A DNA stretch of 7,889 bases. Source: Desulfobacteraceae bacterium. Its GTDB lineage: Bacteria > Desulfobacterota > Desulfobacteria > Desulfobacterales > Desulfobacteraceae. A model generated the notes under the pieces. The model saw only the letters and a program-made list of their open reading frames with translations. It did no database searches and was not told the DNA's origin. Positions 4,673 to 7,889 of this stretch are shown in pieces. The stretch spans positions 1-7,889 of the forward strand of contig WFQS01000170.1 in assembly GCA_015486915.1 (NCBI GenBank), given 5' to 3'. Made by a program: the position numbers and the translations under genes. How positions within the stretch are numbered: the first letter of the stretch is position 1; every line of letters begins with the position of its first letter.

Positions 4673-6313
4673 ATGGGTAAAAGAATAATGATTGACCCAA
4701 TCACCAGAATAGAGGGTCATTTAAGAATAGAAGTGGAAGTGGAAAACGGAAAGGTAAAGGATGCGTGGAGTTCGGGACAGATGTTTCGCGGTATTGAAAT
4801 GATGCTCAAGGGAAGAGACCCCCGTGATGCCCAGCATTTTACCCAGCGCGCCTGCGGTGTGTGTACATATGTGCATGCACTGGCATCGGTGAGGGCTGTG
4901 GAAGATGCCTGCAATATCGAAATCCCGGAAAATGCAAGGCTTGTGAGGAATCTGCTCAGCGGTGTTCAGATGCAGCATGATCATATTGTTCATTTTTATC
5001 ATCTCCATGCCCTTGACTGGGTTGATATTGTAAGTTCTTTAAAGGCCGATCCCGTAAAAACAGCAAAATTGTCGGCAAACGTAAGCGGCAAACCGGAAAC
5101 AGCCGATTATTTCAAAGCGGTTCAGACAAAATTGCAGACTTTTGTTGCAAGCGGTCAGCTTGGACCTTTTAATAACGGATACTGGGGACATCCAGCATAT
5201 CAATTACCTGCGGAAGCCAACCTGATGGCAGCATCCCACTATCTTGAAGCTCTTAAACTTCAGGCGCAGACTGCAAGAATGCATGCTATTTTCGGCGGGA
5301 AAAATCCACATCCCCAGTCACTTGTTGTGGGCGGTGTTACTTCTGTTATGGATTTGAACCCTGCACGTATTACAGAATTTGAAACCATCTGGAAAAAGAC
5401 AAAAGATTTTGTTGAAAAAGTCTATATCCCCGACCTTGTTGCAGTTGCATCTTTTTATAAAAACTGGGGTGCAATAGGTGGCAATAACAAGGCCTTTCTC
5501 GCATATGGAGAATTTCCGGAAGATAACGCAGGAAATAAGCTTTTACAGCCCAGCGGTTTCATCAGAACAGGACTTGAGGTCGAAGATCTTGATACCAACA
5601 GGATAACGGAGGATGCCACAAAAGCATGGTATGATAATACAGGGGAGCCAAAACATCCATTTGACGGAGTGACAAGTCCCCTTAAGAGTGATGTAAAGTA
5701 CAATACAGACGATAAATACTCCTGGATAAAGGCACCGAGGTACGCAGGCCTTGCGCCGGAAGTAGGGCCTCTTTCAAGGGTTCTGGTTGCATATGCAAGA
5801 AAGGATAAAGCTGTTCAGGATCTTGTTAATGGCACACTTAAAAAACTTAATGTCGGAACCGGAGCACTGTTTTCAACACTTGGAAGAACTGCTGCAAGGG
5901 GCCTTGAGACCGTTGTTATCGGCAAAGGAATGGGTGTGTGGATTGATAAGCTTCGTTCAAATATTGCAAGTGGAAATAAAAAGACATACCAGAAATATGA
6001 AATGCCTGACAAGGCCCAGGGTTATGGCTTAAGTGGTGTTCCAAGGGGAGCGTTAGGGCACTGGATAAAAATTGAAAACAAAACAATCAAAAACTACCAG
6101 ATGGTTGTTCCTTCGACCTGGAATCTTGGACCGACCGATGGATATGGGAACAAAGGGCCGGTTGAAATGTCTCTTATCGGAACACCCATTGCCGATCCAA
6201 AACGTCCCCTTGAAGTTTTAAGGACAGTACACTCCTATGACCCATGTATTGCATGTGCGGTTCATGTGATTGATCCCGACAGCAATGAAACCTATAAGGT
6301 AAGAGTGATTTAG
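4673..6313 (+). CDS. hynA: [NiFe] hydrogenase large subunit (catalytic)
   Basis: 546 residues, close to the roughly 550 of Desulfovibrio-type enzymes; it holds the Ni-Fe(CN)2CO site that splits or makes H2. The N terminus has DPITRIEGHLRIE with Glu14. The first metal-binding motif is RACGVCTYVH (59-68; Cys61, Cys64, His68); NPHPQSLVVGGVT is mid-protein; the second metal motif is DPCIACAVH (523-531; Cys525, Cys528). Residue 525 is Cys (TGT), not Sec (TGA), so this is a standard [NiFe] and not [NiFeSe] enzyme. After His531 there is a 15-residue tail VIDPDSNETYKVRVI, the peptide normally cut off once Ni is inserted, matching the protease encoded next. It has no signal of its own and should be co-exported with the Tat-bearing small subunit. 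The ATG at 4673 is chosen for its ribosome site and family N terminus. Confidence 0.98.
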   Translation: MGKRIMIDPITRIEGHLRIEVEVENGKVKDAWSSGQMFRGIEMMLKGRDPRDAQHFTQRACGVCTYVHALASVRAVEDACNIEIPENARLVRNLLSGVQMQHDHIVHFYHLHALDWVDIVSSLKADPVKTAKLSANVSGKPETADYFKAVQTKLQTFVASGQLGPFNNGYWGHPAYQLPAEANLMAASHYLEALKLQAQTARMHAIFGGKNPHPQSLVVGGVTSVMDLNPARITEFETIWKKTKDFVEKVYIPDLVAVASFYKNWGAIGGNNKAFLAYGEFPEDNAGNKLLQPSGFIRTGLEVEDLDTNRITEDATKAWYDNTGEPKHPFDGVTSPLKSDVKYNTDDKYSWIKAPRYAGLAPEVGPLSRVLVAYARKDKAVQDLVNGTLKKLNVGTGALFSTLGRTAARGLETVVIGKGMGVWIDKLRSNIASGNKKTYQKYEMPDKAQGYGLSGVPRGALGHWIKIENKTIKNYQMVVPSTWNLGPTDGYGNKGPVEMSLIGTPIADPKRPLEVLRTVHSYDPCIACAVHVIDPDSNETYKVRVI

Positions 6314-6326
6314 AGTGGCTGAGAAA

Positions 6327-6331
6327 AAGGA
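6327..6331 (+). promoter_or_regulatory. Ribosome binding site favouring the protease ATG at 6342
   Basis: AAGGA lies 10 bases before the ATG at 6342. A GTG at 6315, one base after the large-subunit stop, would add nine charged residues (VAEKKDKRN as codons) and has no good site in front; the core fold begins only at about PHIMILGVGN in either case. Confidence 0.5.
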
Positions 6332-6341
6332 TAAACGAAAT

Positions 6342-6833
6342 ATGGCGGATAAATCCAATATACCCCATATTATGATCCTTGGTGTGGGAAATATATTGCT
6401 CTCCGATGACGGCGTGGGAATCAGGGTTATTGAAAAGCTTGATAAAGAGTATGATTTTCCTGATAATGTAAGCGTTATTGACGGAGGTGTCCTTGGGATC
6501 AATCTTTTTGGAGTCATTTCCAGTGCAGATTATCTGATCATTGTTGATACTGTTTTAAACAATGGAAAACCCGGAGACCTCCACCGCCTTACCGGCAAAG
6601 ATATTCCTGCAAGGATACGTGCAAAGAATTCCCTGCACGAAGTCGATCTTGTGGAATCCATTACATTATTTCAACTCATGGATCATTCCCCTGAAACGGT
6701 GATTATCGGAATAGAACCAAAAGATATTGAGACAATGAATCCTGAGTTGACCGATATTGTGAGTGAAAAGGTGGATGATCTTGTCAATGCGGTTCTTGAT
6801 GAAATTAAAATTCTGCTGCCCGATTTTTTATAA
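6342..6833 (+). CDS. Hydrogenase maturation endopeptidase, HyaD/HybD family
   Basis: 163 residues, the usual size. This cytoplasmic, nickel-sensing endopeptidase removes the C-terminal peptide of the large subunit after Ni-Fe cofactor insertion. Signatures: MILGVGNILLSDDGVGIRVIEKL (11-33), IDGG (46-49), LIIVDT (65-70) and SLHEVDL (97-103). The three nickel-contacting positions of HybD (Glu16, Asp62, His93) map to Asp23, Asp69 and His99; Asp in place of Glu at the first also occurs in HycI-type members. The gene follows the large subunit by 28 bases (or 1 base if the GTG at 6315 is used), so it is in the operon. The small-large-protease order is typical of periplasmic hydrogenases of sulfate reducers (hynBAC-type). 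Its likely substrate is the neighbouring large subunit, cut after His531. Confidence 0.95.
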   Translation: MADKSNIPHIMILGVGNILLSDDGVGIRVIEKLDKEYDFPDNVSVIDGGVLGINLFGVISSADYLIIVDTVLNNGKPGDLHRLTGKDIPARIRAKNSLHEVDLVESITLFQLMDHSPETVIIGIEPKDIETMNPELTDIVSEKVDDLVNAVLDEIKILLPDFL

Positions 6834-6854
6834 CGGCCATGAGGCCGATCTGAA
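6831..6854 (+). repeat. Dispersed palindromic repeat, copy 1
   Basis: A 24-base unit beginning in the protease stop codon. Its core hairpin is CGGCC-ATGA-GGCCG (6834-6847) followed by ATCTGAA. Compared with copy 3 it differs at two positions only, and these two pair with each other in the stem. Confidence 0.65.
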
Positions 6855-6943
6855 CTGCGCTACTGTGCTTCAAAAAATCAGAGATTTTGACGAACATAGA
6901 AAAAGCATTTATAACTTTGTCAAAAGTATGCTCTTTCTTATAA

Positions 6944-6967
6944 AAACTGCCATGAGGCAGATCTGGA
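6944..6967 (+). repeat. Dispersed palindromic repeat, copy 2
   Basis: Core hairpin CTGCC-ATGA-GGCAG (6947-6960) followed by ATCTG, identical to copy 3 in the core. Its right half also forms the left arm of the longer hairpin at 6953-6986, so the two folds exclude each other. Confidence 0.65.
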
Positions 6968-6986
6968 TTTATCCATATCTGCCTCA
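6953..6986. repeat. Long hairpin built on repeat copy 2
   Basis: Arms 6953-6968 (TGAGGCAGATCTGGAT) and 6971-6986 (ATCCATATCTGCCTCA) pair at 15 of 16 positions around TT. Read leftward, the hairpin is followed 6 bases later by five Ts, so it could weakly terminate leftward transcripts. Read rightward it is followed by A7, so it is not a rightward terminator. It ends 108 bases before the DsrE-family start. Confidence 0.6.
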
Positions 6987-7094
6987 AAAAAATAATTATT
7001 TTAACCTGTTATACGAGCATGAATTAGATGTGTTATGTCTTTGGTCTCAAGCTTTTCCATTTAAAAAATATTTATAATTCAGGGAGACAGTAAA

Positions 7095-7472
7095 ATGGCA
7101 AAATTTTTAATAATTGCTAATAATGGCCCGGAAGATCCAAATAGGGCAACCGTTCCTTTTCTTACTGCTAAGGCATTAATTGAAAAAGGACACGATGTCT
7201 CTATCTGGCTTTATAACAATGCAGTCTATCTGATACCGGAAGGAGTTGCAGAAAATGTACAGGCTCCCGGGCTTCCTAACCTTGAAGATCTTCTGCTTTT
7301 CCTTACCATGAAAAATAAAATTCCAATATATATTGGAACGTCCTGTGCCATAGGAAGAGGCCTTGTGGATGATAAAAATCAGTCCGTTTGTGATTTTACC
7401 TGTGGCCAGCTTGGTACTCCCCCCAAATTAGCTGATCTTATAATAGAGGCTGATAATGTGATCGGTTTTTAG
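7095..7472 (+). CDS. DsrE-family small protein
   Basis: 125 residues with the DsrE/DsrF-like fold pattern: FLIIANNGPEDPNRATVPFLTAKALIEKGHDVSIWLYNNAVYLI at the N terminus (strand, loop, helix, strand), then IPIYIGTSCAIGRGLVDD (77-93), and a last strand/helix ending in ADNVIGF. Family members are cytoplasmic proteins of sulfur handling (DsrE, TusD) or of unknown role. Cys84 sits close to where many members carry the sulfur-accepting Cys; Cys99 and Cys103 (VCDFTC) are extra. A ribosome site AGGGAGA at 7081 is 7 bases before the ATG. It follows the hydrogenase protease by 261 bases containing two palindromic repeats, so it may or may not share the hydrogenase transcript. A specific sulfur-relay role, or a link to hydrogenase, is not shown. 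The stop TAG is immediately followed by TGA. Confidence 0.88.
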   Translation: MAKFLIIANNGPEDPNRATVPFLTAKALIEKGHDVSIWLYNNAVYLIPEGVAENVQAPGLPNLEDLLLFLTMKNKIPIYIGTSCAIGRGLVDDKNQSVCDFTCGQLGTPPKLADLIIEADNVIGF

Positions 7473-7525
7473 TGATTTTGTAATTTATTTCACAATTCAC
7501 AGCAAAAAAATAATGGTGGCCATGA

Positions 7526-7556
7526 CTCTGCTTTTTCGGAAGTTTTTTTAGCAGAG
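7526..7556 (+). repeat. Small inverted repeat downstream of the DsrE-family gene
   Basis: CTCTGCT (7526-7532) and AGCAGAG (7550-7556) form a 7-pair stem around a T-rich 17-base loop. The T-run is in the loop, not after the stem, so this is a poor terminator. Confidence 0.35.
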
Positions 7557-7623
7557 GACATTAACAATGATCATGTTGATGAGTGGAACACTGTATTTGC
7601 CATGTGCTCATTTCCGGATGTTT

Positions 7624-7647
7624 TAACTGCCATGAGGCAGATCTGAA
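7624..7647 (+). repeat. Dispersed palindromic repeat, copy 3
   Basis: Core hairpin CTGCC-ATGA-GGCAG (7627-7640) followed by ATCTGAA. It shares 22 of 24 positions with copy 1 and 22 of 24 with copy 2. A further GGCAG at 7656-7660 could compete for the left arm. Confidence 0.65.
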
Positions 7648-7734
7648 GACTCGCAGGCAGCCTTACAACAAAAACTGAAATTCTTATTCTTATAGGAACT
7701 TACAGGAGTTTTATATAAAAAAAATACTATATTA

Positions 7735-7786
7735 GTGCCTTACCCCTGAATTTCTGTAATAAAAAACAAGAAATTGAGGCAGGCAC
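7735..7786 (-). terminator. Hairpin possibly terminating the hypE transcript
   Basis: Outer stem GTGCCT (7735-7740) with AGGCAC (7781-7786). Inner stem CCTGAATTTCT (7745-7755) with AGAAATTGAGG (7769-7779), one mismatch. Reading leftward from hypE, eight Ts follow about 10 bases after the outer stem (7724-7717), which is further than in a canonical terminator. Confidence 0.35.
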
Positions 7787-7826
7787 ATTGGTTGCGGGCA
7801 TCGCTCACTTTAGCATATATATATAA

Positions 7827-7889
7827 TCAGCAGATCCTTGGAAGCTGTTCTCCGGTGAGCATATCAACAATCCTTGATCCGCCTATGGC
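7827..7889 (-). CDS. hypE: C-terminal end of HypE (hydrogenase cofactor maturation), cut by window edge
   Basis: Twenty codons plus TGA on the minus strand, entering from the right edge. They read GGSRIVDMLTGEQLPRIC at the end, and the terminal PRIC with its last-residue Cys is the hallmark of HypE. That Cys receives the carbamoyl group from HypF and is dehydrated to thiocyanate, the source of the CN ligands of the Ni-Fe site. The rest of the gene, about 310 residues, lies beyond the window. It is convergent with the hydrogenase genes, and other hyp genes probably lie upstream of it to the right. Confidence 0.88.
   Translation of the reverse strand, partial: AIGGSRIVDMLTGEQLPRIC

Larger units (their letters stand above)
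7473..7826. other. Intergenic stretch between the DsrE-family gene and hypE
   Basis: 354 bases without a supportable gene. It holds a 7-pair hairpin (7526-7556), repeat copy 3 (7624-7647), a longer hairpin (7735-7786) and an AT alternating tract (about 7815-7826). The dsrE reading frame is open after its double stop from 7476 to a TGA at 7644-7646, which may be a remnant or chance. Confidence 0.6.

Noticed and set aside
6235..6270. Selenocysteine-type [NiFeSe] large subunit
   Set aside because: The metal-binding motif reads D-P-C-I-A-C with TGT and TGC codons and no in-frame TGA.
6805..6987. 60-codon minus-strand frame in the same region
   Set aside because: It starts inside repeat copy 2 and reads into the protease antisense strand; no family resemblance.
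6763..7077. 104-codon plus-strand frame across the protease end and the repeat region
   Set aside because: It overlaps the protease in another frame, crosses two palindromic repeats and has no recognisable domain or ribosome site.
7073..7078. TATAAT as a -10 box for the DsrE-family gene
   Set aside because: It lies 3 bases before the ribosome site, so a transcript from it would start inside or after that site; no -35 box is visible.
6831..7647. CRISPR array: the CTGCC...GGCAG stem resembles type I-F repeats
   Set aside because: Only three copies at irregular distances (about 113 and 680 bases), a 4-base instead of 5-base loop, and no cas genes. The resemblance is limited to the stem.

Overview
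The window looks like a piece of chromosome from an anaerobic, sulfate-reducing bacterium of the Desulfobacterales type (former Deltaproteobacteria). The basis is the gene set: a periplasmic [NiFe] hydrogenase of the Desulfovibrio/Desulfobacter kind with its own maturation protease, a DsrE-family protein, an archaeal-like class 1 dihydroorotate dehydrogenase, and AT-rich intergenic DNA around moderately AT-rich genes. The lineage is inferred from protein character, not from a marker gene.

Left part (1-2981). A 5' portion of pyrD runs off the left edge on the minus strand. It is divergent from a MaoC/hotdog-fold protein on the plus strand (1021-1500) that lacks the usual hydratase Asp/His pair. 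Converging on that gene with an 8-base gap is a minus-strand two-gene operon: a divergent shikimate-kinase-like P-loop kinase (2466-2981), then, 3 bases downstream, a one-component regulator joining an excisionase-type helix-turn-helix to a periplasmic-binding-protein-like sensor domain (1509-2462). A good sigma-70-type promoter for this operon lies at 3098-3126.

Middle part (2982-6833). A 568-base, very AT-rich control region separates the kinase operon from the hydrogenase operon. It carries three separate dyad symmetries and a consensus -10 box. Then come the small subunit with a Tat signal (3550-4494), an intercistronic stem-loop overlapping a possible 34-codon ORF, the large subunit (4673-6313), and the HyaD/HybD-type endopeptidase (6342-6833) that should remove the large subunit's C-terminal 15 residues. 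The enzyme is a Cys-type (not Sec-type) group 1 [NiFe] hydrogenase without a C-terminal membrane anchor, so it should be soluble in the periplasm and pass electrons to c-type cytochromes.

Right part (6834-7889). A DsrE-family protein (7095-7472) is bracketed by a dispersed 24-base palindromic repeat present in three copies. Paired base changes between copies preserve the hairpin. The middle copy also sits in a longer, mutually exclusive hairpin. At the right edge, on the minus strand, are the last 20 codons of hypE, identifiable by the terminal GEQLPRIC. This suggests that a hyp maturation cluster lies just outside the window and converges on the hydrogenase genes.

No CRISPR array, transposase, tRNA or rRNA gene was seen. 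The least explained features are the covarying repeat family, the dyad-rich hydrogenase control region, and the two enzymes (MaoC-like and shikimate-kinase-like) with substituted active-site residues.
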